NCBI GenBank assembly: GCA_965279125.1
Contig: CBDIHL010000023.1
Span: forward strand, 24,812-88,811
Length of the DNA stretch: 64,000 nt
Direction of reading: 5' to 3'
DNA from: Dinoroseobacter sp965279125
Lineage (GTDB): Bacteria; Pseudomonadota; Alphaproteobacteria; Rhodobacterales; Rhodobacteraceae
Both the position numbers and the translations under genes were made by a program. Of the stretch, positions 8,562 to 17,749 are shown piece after piece; positions within the stretch are counted from its first letter, which is position 1, and every line of letters begins with the position of its first letter. A model generated the notes under the pieces. The model was not told where the DNA came from. It saw only the letters and a list, made by a program, of their open reading frames with translations, and did no database searches.

Positions 8562-9316
8562 TTAACGCGGCCCCATACGGATCGCGGCATCCAACCGGAT
8601 CACCTCGCCATTCAGCATCTGGTTCTCGGCAATATGGGCCACGAGGTCCGCAAATTCACTGGGCTTTCCAAGCCGCGCGGGGAAGGGGGCCTGGGTGCCG
8701 AGGCTATCTTGCACCTCTTGCGGCAGACCCTCCAGCATCGGCGTCAGAAACAACCCCGGCGCAATCGCGCAAACGCGGATGCCTTTGTCCGCAAGGTCGC
8801 GCGCCATCGGCGGGGTCATCGCCGCCACCCCGCCCTTGGACGCCCCGTAGGCGAGTTGTCCGATCTGCCCCTCATAGGCCGCGACCGAGGCGGTGTTGAT
8901 GATCACACCGCGTTCGCCATCTGCGCTAACGGCGTCTTGTTCTGCCATGATTGCAGCGGCTTGGCTTGCACAGTTAAAGCTGCCGATCAAATTGATCCCA
9001 ACCACTTTCTCAAACAAGACCGCATCATGCGCGGTCCCGCGCGAAACGGTTTTGGCAGCGGGTGCGATGCCCGCGCAATTTACAATCACATGCACCGCGC
9101 CAACTTCGGTAAAGCCTGCTGCGACGCTTTCTGCATCGCTGACATCGACGCGGTGAAAGCTGCCATGAAGCTCCGTAGCCAGGGCCTCGCCCGCCTCGGC
9201 GTTCAGGTCGAACAACGCCACGCGCAGTCCAGCCCCTGCCAAGCGTCGCGCCGTTGCCGCCCCAAGTCCCGATGCGCCGCCCGAGATGACAGTGTCAAAC
9301 CTGCCTTAAGCTCCAT
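8562..9316 (-). pseudogene. SDR family oxidoreductase (3-hydroxyacyl-CoA dehydrogenase-like), N-terminal frameshift
   Basis: From 9305 down, the frame encodes a full short-chain dehydrogenase: the cofactor loop SGGASGLGAATARRL, NTASVAAYEGQ with the catalytic Ser, and the YGASKGG Tyr-Lys pair. The best start, ATG at 9316 (MELK...), is in another frame. In the SDR frame a TAA lies at 9306-9308, with no usable start between it and the glycine loop. One inserted base near 9306 would restore a normal N-terminus. The family oxidises 3-hydroxyacyl-CoA or similar alcohols with NAD. It lies eight bases from the aldehyde dehydrogenase, so the two probably formed one operon. Confidence 0.75.
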
Positions 9317-9326
9317 CTCAAAACTC

Positions 9327-10778
9327 CTACTTCAGCCGGATCGCCACGTTCTTCGTTTGCACGTAGTTCCAGAGTGCCTCGCGACCTTTCTCACGACCGT
9401 ATCCCGACTTGCCGTAGCCGCCAAACGGCGTCTCGACCCCGCCTGCGAACCACTCATTGACGAAGACCTGGCCCGCGCGCAGCTTGCCCGCCGCCCGCGT
9501 TGCGCGGTCCAGATCGCGGGTGAACACCCCGCCGACAAGGCCGTAGGGCGTGGCATTGGCCATCTTTATGGCGTCGGCCTCGTCGCGGAATTTCAGGACC
9601 GACAGTACCGGGCCAAACACCTCCTCATTGGCGATGGTCATGTCCTGGGTCACACCGCTGAGCACCGTGGGGTCCAGAAACGCGCCCGGTACATTCAATG
9701 GACGCCCTCCGGCGGCAATCACAGCACCTGCCTCCTCGGCGGCGCGCACCATGGAGGCCGCGCGGTCGCGTTGGGGCAGCGAGACCATCGATCCCATATT
9801 CGCGCCAGAGCTGTCCCGCTCGATCCCCGGTCCGACCGACAAACTTGCCGCAATTGCGCTGGCACGCGCGACCACCTCGTCATGCACGCTTTCATGGACA
9901 ATCACGCGGCTCATCGCGGAACAGACTTGGCCTGCATTGAAGTAAATTCCCCAGCGAATGTCGGTCTCGAACGCATCGAGATCGGCATCGGAATGCACAA
10001 TCGCTGCTGATTTGCCGCCCAGTTCCAGCACACAAGGCACCACGTTCTGCGCTGCCGCCGTGGCAATCGCGATGCCTGTGCCGATGGAACCGGTAAACAC
10101 GATCTGGTTGACATCTGGGTGGCTGGATAGCGCCGCACCTGCCTCAGGCCCATAGCCACACAGGATGCTCAGCGCGCCTTGCGGCAGGCCCGCGTATTCG
10201 CCTGCCTTGGCGAGGTAAGCGCATGATAACGGGGTCAATTCCGGTGTCTTGATCACGCAGGCATTGCCCGTCGCGAGCGCTGCCGCAATGCCGCGCGCGG
10301 TCATCTCGACGGGGTAGTTCCAGGGGATGATCTGGGCCGAGACGCCCATCGGCTCGTAGGTTGTGAAGTCGAAATAGGAGGCACCCAGCGGGATGGAGCG
10401 GCCTTCGACGGTCTCGGCTTGATTGCCGTAATACTCGAAATAGCGCGCGGCCCCTTCGATCTCGATCACCGCTTCCCAGAGGGGTTTGCCCTGCTCCAGC
10501 GTCAGCACCCGCGTGATCGTATCTATGTTTGCCAACAGATATTCGCCCATCCGTTTGACGATCCGTCCACGCTCGACGGGCCGCAATCCGGCCCAGTCGC
10601 CCGCCAGATGCACCCGCCGTGCGGCCTGCACGGCGCGGTCCACATCGGCGGCATTGGCGAGGGCATGCTCGGCGAGTATTTCGCCCTTGCCGGGGTTCTC
10701 GACCGCCAAGCGTCCCGCGCCGCCATCGACCCAAGCGCCGTCGATATAGTTCTGCCAATAGGGTTCGATCTGGGTCAT
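9327..10778 (-). CDS. NAD(P)-dependent aldehyde dehydrogenase
   Basis: A 483-residue ALDH of the betaine/aminoaldehyde type. The cofactor-binding IIPWNYP is near residue 157, the catalytic Glu is in VLELGGKS, and the catalytic Cys is in FNAGQVCSAMSR near residue 285. The end, PFGGYGKSGYGREKG, is typical of the family. The enzyme oxidises an aldehyde to the acid, but the substrate cannot be read from the sequence. It is upstream of the SDR and downstream of putA on the same strand. That setting and the neighbouring N-methylproline demethylase suggest an amine-derived aldehyde. This is inference. Confidence 0.92.
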   Translation of the reverse strand: MTQIEPYWQNYIDGAWVDGGAGRLAVENPGKGEILAEHALANAADVDRAVQAARRVHLAGDWAGLRPVERGRIVKRMGEYLLANIDTITRVLTLEQGKPLWEAVIEIEGAARYFEYYGNQAETVEGRSIPLGASYFDFTTYEPMGVSAQIIPWNYPVEMTARGIAAALATGNACVIKTPELTPLSCAYLAKAGEYAGLPQGALSILCGYGPEAGAALSSHPDVNQIVFTGSIGTGIAIATAAAQNVVPCVLELGGKSAAIVHSDADLDAFETDIRWGIYFNAGQVCSAMSRVIVHESVHDEVVARASAIAASLSVGPGIERDSSGANMGSMVSLPQRDRAASMVRAAEEAGAVIAAGGRPLNVPGAFLDPTVLSGVTQDMTIANEEVFGPVLSVLKFRDEADAIKMANATPYGLVGGVFTRDLDRATRAAGKLRAGQVFVNEWFAGGVETPFGGYGKSGYGREKGREALWNYVQTKNVAIRLK

Positions 10779-10824
10779 CAGGACACTCCTTTTGCGCCCT
10801 GATGACCCGCGAAGGCCCCGTGCG

Positions 10825-13800
10825 CTAGCTGCTTTGCGACAGAAGTGCTACATTCCCGCCCGCCGCCGTGGTATCGACGCAGAGATGCCTCTCAAGCGTG
10901 AGGCGCTCGGTCAAATCGGCCTCCGAGAGCAACGGGATCAGCGCCCCGTCGCGCGCCGCGAGCGCTTGGCGGTAGGGCTTCAGCACCGCGTCGGGGGCGA
11001 AGCTGATCACCGCGTCAAAGCCTGTCAAAGCGCAAAGCGCGTCCGGCTGGACGCTTGCGGCCACCCCGACACAGCCCGCGCGGTCGGCGGCTGCGGTTTG
11101 CTGCGCCGTCGCCTCCGCCCCGGGCCCGAGGCAGAGGACAACCCCGCGCCCATACTCTGACAACAGGTTCGACTCGCCCGTGGGCCCCGGCAGGCTGTGC
11201 GCGCGCAAAGCTCTATGCGCAGGACGTTTTGCTGCGTTTAATGCTGTTTGCGCATCCGCCTCAGCGAGGGGGGCCGCGTCCACCACCACCCGCTCGGCCC
11301 GTGCAAAGCGCGCCACATACTGCGGCCCACCTGCCTTCGGCCCGGTCCCGGACATCGCCTCGCCTCCGAAGGGTTGGCTGCCCACGACGGCCCCGATCTG
11401 GTTGCGGTTCACATAGATATTGCCGCAGCGGATTTTACCGACAACCTGTTGAACGCGATCATCAATTCGGCTGTGTATCCCGAAAGTTAATCCGTATCCG
11501 GTGGCGTTTATTTCCGCGACGACCTTGTCCAAATCGCGCGCCTTGTACGTCGCGATATGCAGCACGGGGCCGAAGACTTCGGCTTGCAGATCTGCGATCC
11601 CGTCGACCTTGATCACGCTCGGGGCGATGAAATGGCCTGCCTCTGGCACCGACAATTCCTTGAGGACCCGGCCCTGCGCGCGCGCCGCCTCGATATGCGC
11701 CGCGATCCCGGCTTGGGCCTGCGCCGTGATCACCGGGCCGACATCCGTTGCGACCTCCCACGGATCGCCCAAGCGCAACTCGTCCATCGCGCCGTAGAGC
11801 ATCGACAGGATCGTATCTTGTACATCGTGTTGAATATACAAAACCCGCAAGGCCGAGCATCTTTGCCCCGCCGATTGAAACGCCGAGGCCACGATATCGC
11901 GCACCGCTTGTTCCGGCAGGGCCGTGCTGTCCACGATCATCGCGTTCAGCCCGCCGGTTTCTGCGATCAAGGGCGCGGTTGGCGCGGCGTTGTCGGCCAT
12001 CGCGCGGTTGATCCGCTGCGCCGTTCCGGTCGATCCGGTGAAGCACATGCCATCGAGCGGCAGGGCCGTCAGCGCCGCGCCCACATCCGCGCCGTCGCCG
12101 GGCAGCAGGGTTAAGGCCGTCGCCGGAACTCCCGCCGCGTGCATCAAGCGCACGGCGAAATCTGCGGTCAGGAGGGTCGTTTCGGCGGGTTTGGCGAGCA
12201 CCGCGTTGCCCGCCGCCAGAGCCGCTGCGATCTGGCCCGTGAAGATCGCCAGTGGGAAATTCCAGGGGCTGATACAGCCGAAGACCCCTCGCGCGGGCGC
12301 ATCAAGGCGCTGCGCCTCATCCGCATAGAACCGCAAGAAATCAACGGCTTCGCGGATTTCGGCCACGCCATCGCGCAGGGTCTTTCCGGCCTCGCGCGCC
12401 AGCAGCGCCAGCAATTCGCCGGTATGCGCTTCATAGGCATCCGCCACCGTGCGCAACACGTCGCCACGCGCCGCAGCATCCGCGCCCCATGGTGAGGCCG
12501 CCTCAAACGCAGCGCCCACATCTGCGACCGTGGCCAACTGAACCGACCCCAACAGGTCCGACGGCACCGCTGGATTCCAGACCTCGCGCACCGCGCCGGA
12601 CCCGCCAAGGGCCTGCCATGTCACCGCCTTAAACGGCGCGCGCATCGCCTCGAGCCGCCCTACATCGCCCGCCTCGGTCACGTTCCAGCCTTGCGAGTTG
12701 CGCCGCCCCGGAAAGATGTCGCCGGGCGAGGTCACTGCAGGCCCGTCGCCCGCCGCCGCAAGCGCTAGAAACGGGTCTGCGGCCACAACCGACGGGGGCA
12801 CCCGCGCATCCACGATCTGGTTCACAAACGAGCTGTTTGCCCCATTTTCCAATAACCTACGCACCAGATAGGCCAGCAAATCGCGGTGCGCGCCCACCGG
12901 CGCATAGATCCGGCAGCGCACCGGATCCTCGGCGCGCAGCACATCATAGAGCGCGCGGCCCATGCCGTGCAGGCGCTGAAACTCGAACGTGTCGCGGGCC
13001 TCGGTCATCGCCAAAACCGCGGCCACGGTTTGGGCGTTATGCGTGGCAAATTGCGGATAGATGCGGTCGGTCATGCCGAGCAATTTCGCGGCACAGCACT
13101 GATACGACACGTCCGTGGCGACCTTGCGGGTGAAGACCGGGAAATCGTCGAAGCCTTCGACCTGAGCATGCTTGATCTCGGTGTCCCAATAGGCGCCCTT
13201 GACGAGGCGCACCATGATGCGGCGGTCCAGCGCTTCGGCCAGCGCGTAGAGCAAGTCGAGAACCGGAGCCGCGCGCTTGCCATAGGCCTGCACGACCACG
13301 CCAAAGCCGTCCCATCCGGCGAGGCTGTCATCGCCCAGAACCGCCTCGATCACGTCGAGCGACAGGTCCAAGCGATCCGCTTCTTCCGCGTCGATGTTCA
13401 GCCCCATGCCAGCGGCTTTTGCAGCCCGTGCGAGGTCCAGCACAACCGGCACCAACTCTGCCATGACGCGCTCTTTCTGCGCAAACTCATAGCGCGGATG
13501 CAGCGCCGACAGCTTGATGGAAATGCCGGGATTATCGCGCAAATCCGGTGATTTAGCCTCCGCTGCCAGCGCCTTAATCGCGCCTTGGTAGGCGGTCAGG
13601 AACGCCTGCGCATCGCGTGCCGTCATCGCGGCCTCGCCCAGCATGTCGTACGAGTAGGTGTAGCCCTTCGCGGCACTGGCGCGCCCGCGCGTCACCGCCT
13701 CGGCAATCGTCTGGCCCAGCACGAACTGCGCGCCCATCTCGCGCATCGCGCGGCCCACTGCCGTCCTGATCACCGGTTCGCCGAGGCGCTTGACGGCCCC

Positions 13801-14223
13801 GCGCATCACGCCCGCCATGCCCTCGCCGTCGCTCAGAACCTTGCCCGTCAGCATCAGCGCCCAGGTGGAGGCGTTGACCAGCGACGAGCTGGATTTGCCC
13901 AAATGCGACCCCCAAGCCGAGGGCGCGATCTTGTCCTCGATCAGCGCGTCCATGGTGTCGGCGTCGGGCACCCTGAGCAGGGCTTCGGCGAGGCACATTA
14001 GCGCCACGCCCTCGCGCGTGGACAGCCCGTATTCGGCGAGGAACACATCCATCAAGCCGGGGCGGTCATCGGCTCGTATGGCGGCGACGAGCTTGGCGGC
14101 ATGGGCCACCGCAGCCTCGCGTTGCTCGAGCGAAGGGGCGTTGGTTTGCAGGTGCGCGATCACGTCTCCTTCTGGAGCAAGATGGGCGGCGCGGATGGCG
14201 GAGCGGTGTGTGGCAAGGGACAT
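10825..14223 (-). CDS. putA: Bifunctional proline dehydrogenase / L-glutamate-gamma-semialdehyde dehydrogenase
   Basis: A PutA of about 1132 residues that converts proline to glutamate in two steps. The FAD-dependent PRODH barrel spans roughly residues 130-460 (LRDNPGISIKLSALHPRYE, LVKGAYWDTEIK, RLHGMGRALYDV). The P5C dehydrogenase follows from about 540, with ISPWNFPLAIF and the catalytic Cys in FQSAGQRCSALRV. A C-terminal ALDH-fold extension closes it. There is no N-terminal RHH DNA-binding domain, so it does not autoregulate; the divergent putR fills that role. I prefer the start at MSLATHRS; an earlier in-frame ATG at 14292 would crowd the shared promoter. Confidence 0.96.
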   Translation of the reverse strand: MSLATHRSAIRAAHLAPEGDVIAHLQTNAPSLEQREAAVAHAAKLVAAIRADDRPGLMDVFLAEYGLSTREGVALMCLAEALLRVPDADTMDALIEDKIAPSAWGSHLGKSSSSLVNASTWALMLTGKVLSDGEGMAGVMRGAVKRLGEPVIRTAVGRAMREMGAQFVLGQTIAEAVTRGRASAAKGYTYSYDMLGEAAMTARDAQAFLTAYQGAIKALAAEAKSPDLRDNPGISIKLSALHPRYEFAQKERVMAELVPVVLDLARAAKAAGMGLNIDAEEADRLDLSLDVIEAVLGDDSLAGWDGFGVVVQAYGKRAAPVLDLLYALAEALDRRIMVRLVKGAYWDTEIKHAQVEGFDDFPVFTRKVATDVSYQCCAAKLLGMTDRIYPQFATHNAQTVAAVLAMTEARDTFEFQRLHGMGRALYDVLRAEDPVRCRIYAPVGAHRDLLAYLVRRLLENGANSSFVNQIVDARVPPSVVAADPFLALAAAGDGPAVTSPGDIFPGRRNSQGWNVTEAGDVGRLEAMRAPFKAVTWQALGGSGAVREVWNPAVPSDLLGSVQLATVADVGAAFEAASPWGADAAARGDVLRTVADAYEAHTGELLALLAREAGKTLRDGVAEIREAVDFLRFYADEAQRLDAPARGVFGCISPWNFPLAIFTGQIAAALAAGNAVLAKPAETTLLTADFAVRLMHAAGVPATALTLLPGDGADVGAALTALPLDGMCFTGSTGTAQRINRAMADNAAPTAPLIAETGGLNAMIVDSTALPEQAVRDIVASAFQSAGQRCSALRVLYIQHDVQDTILSMLYGAMDELRLGDPWEVATDVGPVITAQAQAGIAAHIEAARAQGRVLKELSVPEAGHFIAPSVIKVDGIADLQAEVFGPVLHIATYKARDLDKVVAEINATGYGLTFGIHSRIDDRVQQVVGKIRCGNIYVNRNQIGAVVGSQPFGGEAMSGTGPKAGGPQYVARFARAERVVVDAAPLAEADAQTALNAAKRPAHRALRAHSLPGPTGESNLLSEYGRGVVLCLGPGAEATAQQTAAADRAGCVGVAASVQPDALCALTGFDAVISFAPDAVLKPYRQALAARDGALIPLLSEADLTERLTLERHLCVDTTAAGGNVALLSQSS

Positions 14224-14343
14224 GGCGGGAACTCGCTGATGAGAGGGCGTTGAGGCTGAGTATGTCATTCGCTCTGGGCATGTTGCCTTCAATCGGGCAG
14301 AATGGCGGGCATCAGGCTAAATTTACGCCCCAAGGAATGCCCT

Positions 14344-14847
14344 ATGCCTAGCAAGCCGCCTTTGATCGGGCATATAGACCAGTTCGATCGTGCGATCCTC
14401 AAGCTGCTCGCCCTCGATGGGCGCATGCCGGTGACCGAGCTTGCCTCCAAAGTCGGCCTCTCGAAGACGCCGTGCCAAGTGCGGGTCAAACGGTTGCAGG
14501 CCGAGGGATATATCCTCGGCTTTCGCGCGATGCTGAACCCCGGCAAGCTGGGCCTCGAGCATATCGCCTTTGTCGAGGTCCGCCTGACCAGCACCACCGA
14601 AGCGGCGCTGAAGGCGTTCAACCAAGCCGTCGCTCGCGTCCCGGAGATCGAGCAATGCCATATGATTGCCGGTGCCTTCGACTACCTCCTGAAGGTACGC
14701 ACCAGCGATATCCGCAGCTACCGCGAGGTGCTGGGCGAGGTGATTTCGGCTTTGCCATACGTCGCGGGCACCTCTACCCATGTGTCGATGGAGGCGGTCA
14801 AGGATGGGGCCGTTCTGGAAGGCGGGGAGGGCGCGATCGATGGCTGA
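14344..14847 (+). CDS. putR: Lrp/AsnC family regulator of putA
   Basis: A 167-residue Lrp/AsnC regulator. The helix-turn-helix lies in IDQFDRAILKLLALDGRMPVTELASKVGLSKTPCQVRVKRL (cited by its ends; residues about 10-50). The RAM effector domain follows. It is divergent from putA across about 120 bases, the standard alphaproteobacterial arrangement in which PutR activates putA when proline is present. The start at 14344 has AAGGA seven bases upstream. Its last eight bases overlap the start of pxpB, which is unusual and couples the regulator to 5-oxoprolinase genes. Confidence 0.93.
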   Translation: MPSKPPLIGHIDQFDRAILKLLALDGRMPVTELASKVGLSKTPCQVRVKRLQAEGYILGFRAMLNPGKLGLEHIAFVEVRLTSTTEAALKAFNQAVARVPEIEQCHMIAGAFDYLLKVRTSDIRSYREVLGEVISALPYVAGTSTHVSMEAVKDGAVLEGGEGAIDG

Positions 14848-15544
14848 GGGGCGCTGGCCGCAGGTGCGCACGATGGGCCTGTCGGGACTGCTGGTGCGGT
14901 TCGGCGATAGCCTCGACGCTGGGTCCAACAGGGCCGCGATTGCCTGCCAGGCGGGGCTAGAGGCCGAGGCCTGGCCGGAGGTTGACGAGACGGCGAGTGC
15001 GCTGGCCTCGGTCTTTTTGCGGGTGGATTTGGCGCGCTATGACGAGGATGCGTTGATCGCGCGACTTGAGGGCTGGCTGGCCGCACAGGACTGGACCGCG
15101 GCGGGCCTGCCGGAGGGGCGCAAGCTCTGGCATATCCCGGCGGTGTTCGGCGGGGATCATGGCCCGCAACTGGGCGAGGTTGCGGGGCTTGCGGGGGTGT
15201 CTGAGCGCGATGTGATCGAGGCGATTGCGGCGGAGCGGACGCGGGTGCTGACCTTGGGCTTTGCACCCGGACAGCCCTATCTGGGGATATTGCCAGAACT
15301 GTGGGACCTGCCGCGCCAAACCGGCGTCACCGCGCAGGTGCCTGCGGGCGCTTTGGTGATTGCGGTGCGCCAGATGGTGCTGTTTGCGAACCCGTCGCCG
15401 ACCGGATGGCGGCAGATCGCGCAGACGGCATTTCGGTGTTTTGACGGCGCGGCGGCGGAGCCAATGCCCCTGCGCCCCGGTGACGAGTTGCGGTTTGAGC
15501 CGGTTGCGGAACTCGGCGCGCCGGCGCGGGCGGAGGCGATATGA
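14840..15544 (+). CDS. pxpB: 5-oxoprolinase subunit B (KipI-like)
   Basis: A 234-residue PxpB. The family signature FAPGQPYLGILPELWDLPRQ lies near residue 140, preceded by the GDHGPQLGEVAGLAGVSERDVI segment and followed by PAGALVIAVRQ. With PxpA and PxpC it makes the bacterial ATP-dependent 5-oxoprolinase, which opens 5-oxoproline (pyroglutamate) to glutamate. Its ATG overlaps the putR stop by eight bases, and its end overlaps pxpC by four, so the genes are translated in series. The N-terminus is divergent, as is usual for this subunit. Confidence 0.9.
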   Translation: MAEGRWPQVRTMGLSGLLVRFGDSLDAGSNRAAIACQAGLEAEAWPEVDETASALASVFLRVDLARYDEDALIARLEGWLAAQDWTAAGLPEGRKLWHIPAVFGGDHGPQLGEVAGLAGVSERDVIEAIAAERTRVLTLGFAPGQPYLGILPELWDLPRQTGVTAQVPAGALVIAVRQMVLFANPSPTGWRQIAQTAFRCFDGAAAEPMPLRPGDELRFEPVAELGAPARAEAI

Positions 15545-16563
15545 GCGGCTTTCTTGAGGTTCTGTCAGTGGGCCCGAGTGTCACCGTCCAGGACCAAGGC
15601 CGTATCGGACGGCTCGGCCAAGGCGTGGGACAGGGCGGGGCGGCGGATAAGCTGGCGCTATGCGAGGGCGCGGCGTTATTGGGCGGCTCCAGTGAGGCCG
15701 CAGCGCTTGAGATGGCGGGGATGGGCGGCAGCTTTCGGGCGACACGCGCGATCCGGATTGCGCTGACAGGCGCGCCGATGACCGCGACGCTCGACGGGCA
15801 ACCGCTGCTGTGGAACGCCGCACACGCGATGCCGCAAGGCGCGGTGCTGCAAATCGGCGGGGTGCGCGCGGGCGTTTACGGCTACCTGCATATCGGGGGC
15901 GGGATCGCAACCGAGCCGCTTTTGGAGGCGCGCAGCACTCATTTGCTTGCGGGCCTTGGGCGCGCCTTGCACGCGGGCGACACCTTGCCCTTGGGCGCGG
16001 ACACAGGCGGGCCGACGGCCATCGCGCTCGACATCCCTGACCGCACCAAGGGCGGCACCTTGCGCGTTGTGGACAGCCTGCAAACCGACCTGTTCAGCCC
16101 CGAAACCCAAGCCCGCTTCTACGCCACCGCCTTCACCCGCGACTCGCGCGCCAACCGGATGGGGGTGCGCTTGGCGTGGGAGGACGGGGAGGGGTTTTCC
16201 TCGGCAGGCCAACTCAACCTGCTCAGCGATTTCGCCATCCCCGGCGATATCCAGATGACCGGGGATGGTGCGCCTGCCGTGCTGTTGGTCGAGGCGCAAA
16301 CCACGGCAGGCTATCCGCGCCTCGGCACCGTGCTGCCGTGCGATCTGCCGCGCGTCGCTCAAGCCAGCCTTGGCGCACCCCTCCAATTCCAACGCATTTT
16401 CCGCGCCGAGGCCCTCGCCATCCAACGCAAGGCCGACACCGCAGTCGCCACCCTCAAATCCCGCCTAAAACCCATCCACCGCGACCCGCGCGACATCCCT
16501 GATCTGCTGAGCTATCAACTCGTCGATGGGGTTATTTCCGCCGCTGAAAAGGACACGCCATGA
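15541..16563 (+). CDS. pxpC: 5-oxoprolinase subunit C (KipA-like biotin-dependent carboxyltransferase family)
   Basis: A 340-residue PxpC with the family opening SVGPSVTVQDQGRIGRLGQGV. Later conserved parts are RAGVYGYLHIGGGI, NRMGVRLAW, SDFAIPGDIQMTGDG and TTAGYPRLGTVLPCDLPRVAQ. It pairs with PxpB in the 5-oxoprolinase complex. ATGA overlaps on both sides show tight coupling in the pxpB-pxpC-pxpA operon. Confidence 0.93.
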   Translation: MSGFLEVLSVGPSVTVQDQGRIGRLGQGVGQGGAADKLALCEGAALLGGSSEAAALEMAGMGGSFRATRAIRIALTGAPMTATLDGQPLLWNAAHAMPQGAVLQIGGVRAGVYGYLHIGGGIATEPLLEARSTHLLAGLGRALHAGDTLPLGADTGGPTAIALDIPDRTKGGTLRVVDSLQTDLFSPETQARFYATAFTRDSRANRMGVRLAWEDGEGFSSAGQLNLLSDFAIPGDIQMTGDGAPAVLLVEAQTTAGYPRLGTVLPCDLPRVAQASLGAPLQFQRIFRAEALAIQRKADTAVATLKSRLKPIHRDPRDIPDLLSYQLVDGVISAAEKDTP

Positions 16564-17327
16564 GCCAATCCGTCGATCTGAACTCCGATCTGGGCGAGGG
16601 CTATGGCCCCTGGACCATGGGCGATGACGCGGCCCTGATGCAGGTGATCACCTCGGCCAATGTGGCTTGCGGCGGTCATGCGGGCGACCCCGATGTGATG
16701 GCGCGCGCGATGCAGATGGCGCTTGAGAATGGCGTCGGGATCGGGGCGCATCCGGGCTTTGCGGACCGGCAAGGGTTCGGGCGGCGGCGCTTGCCCTTGA
16801 AGCGCGCTGAGATCGTCAATCTGATCCGTTACCAAGTGGGGGCCGCCGACGGAATGGCGCGCGCGCTTGGCGGGCACTTGCATCACATCAAGCTGCATGG
16901 GGCGCTCTCGAACATGGCCGCTGAGGATGCGGAACTTGCGCAGGACTGCTACGCGGCGGCGCTCTCGGTGGCGCCTGACGCGATCCTCATGGCCCAAGCC
17001 GGGACGGGGATGGAGGCGGCGGCGAAAGCGCTCGGCGCCAAATGGGCGGGCGAGGTCTTTGCGGACCGGGCCTACAATGCCGACGCGACCCTCGTGGATC
17101 GCAGCCTCCCCGGCGCGGTATTGCGCGACCCGGACGCGGTGGCCGCGCGCGTGGTCGAGATGGTCCAGACCGGCAGCGTCCCGATCCTTGGCGGGGGGCG
17201 TCTGGAGGTGGCCGTGGACAGCATCTGCGTGCATGGCGACACCGCCGAAGCGGTGAGCCTCGCCAAAGCCGTCCGTGCAGGGTTGGAAGGCGCAGGTATC
17301 ACGCTCGCCCGCCTAACGGCCCGTTAG
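16560..17327 (+). CDS. pxpA: 5-oxoprolinase subunit A (LamB/YcsF family)
   Basis: A 255-residue PxpA of the LamB/YcsF family. It starts with the hallmark DLNSDLGEGYGPW and has SANVACGGHAGD, GIGAHPGFADRQGFGRR, IKLHGALSNMA and the end DSICVHGDTAEAV. These Asp and His residues line the metal-like active-site cleft. It catalyses hydrolysis of 5-oxoproline together with PxpBC. It is last in the operon, and its 3' end overlaps the convergent small gene by four bases. Confidence 0.95.
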   Translation: MSQSVDLNSDLGEGYGPWTMGDDAALMQVITSANVACGGHAGDPDVMARAMQMALENGVGIGAHPGFADRQGFGRRRLPLKRAEIVNLIRYQVGAADGMARALGGHLHHIKLHGALSNMAAEDAELAQDCYAAALSVAPDAILMAQAGTGMEAAAKALGAKWAGEVFADRAYNADATLVDRSLPGAVLRDPDAVAARVVEMVQTGSVPILGGGRLEVAVDSICVHGDTAEAVSLAKAVRAGLEGAGITLARLTAR

Positions 17328-17659
17328 CGATTGCTATCGATCCATTTCGACATCAGCCCTTTGTCGCGAAAGCACTCCGGCGGAACCTGACGGCGCTTCA
17401 CGCGCGCGATCCGCTCGGCAAAGGCGACCTGCTTGGAGGACGGATAATTCGAGAATTGCGTCTGCGGCGCGCGCTTGTAATGGGCGTCAATCCACTGCGA
17501 CAGGCGGGCGCGATCGCTTTGCAACTCGGCGGGTAAATCAGCCTTGGCGCGCGCCGCCAAAGTGCGGGCGAATTGCAATTGCTTGGGCGTGGCAGGTTGC
17601 GCGGCCTGAACCGGGGCAGGGCGCGGGGCGGTGGGCAGATCAAAGAGGGTATGTTGCAT
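17324..17659 (-). CDS. Small protein with two copies of a KQ..FA...W-I-D module
   Basis: An 111-residue protein built from two related halves. The first is TPKQLQFARTLAARA...LSQWIDAHY at about residues 25-63. The second is SSKQVAFAERIARVK...MSKWIDSNR at about 73-111. The N-terminus is Pro/Ala-rich with a QxxLFDLP start, a motif that recalls beta-clamp-binding peptides (inference). I do not know its function. It is flanked on its upstream side by AT-rich sequence. Confidence 0.7.
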   Translation of the reverse strand: MQHTLFDLPTAPRPAPVQAAQPATPKQLQFARTLAARAKADLPAELQSDRARLSQWIDAHYKRAPQTQFSNYPSSKQVAFAERIARVKRRQVPPECFRDKGLMSKWIDSNR

Positions 17660-17749
17660 GGGCAGGCTCCGTTCTCAGTCCTAGACACGTAGAACAAAGA
17701 TAGAACAAATGCAACATAAAGAGAACATCACGAGACTGCGATCTGTGAT

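Noticed and set aside
10825..14223. Many long open frames on both strands across putA
   Set aside because: They are shadows of GC-rich coding on the minus strand. None has a ribosome site or protein features of its own.
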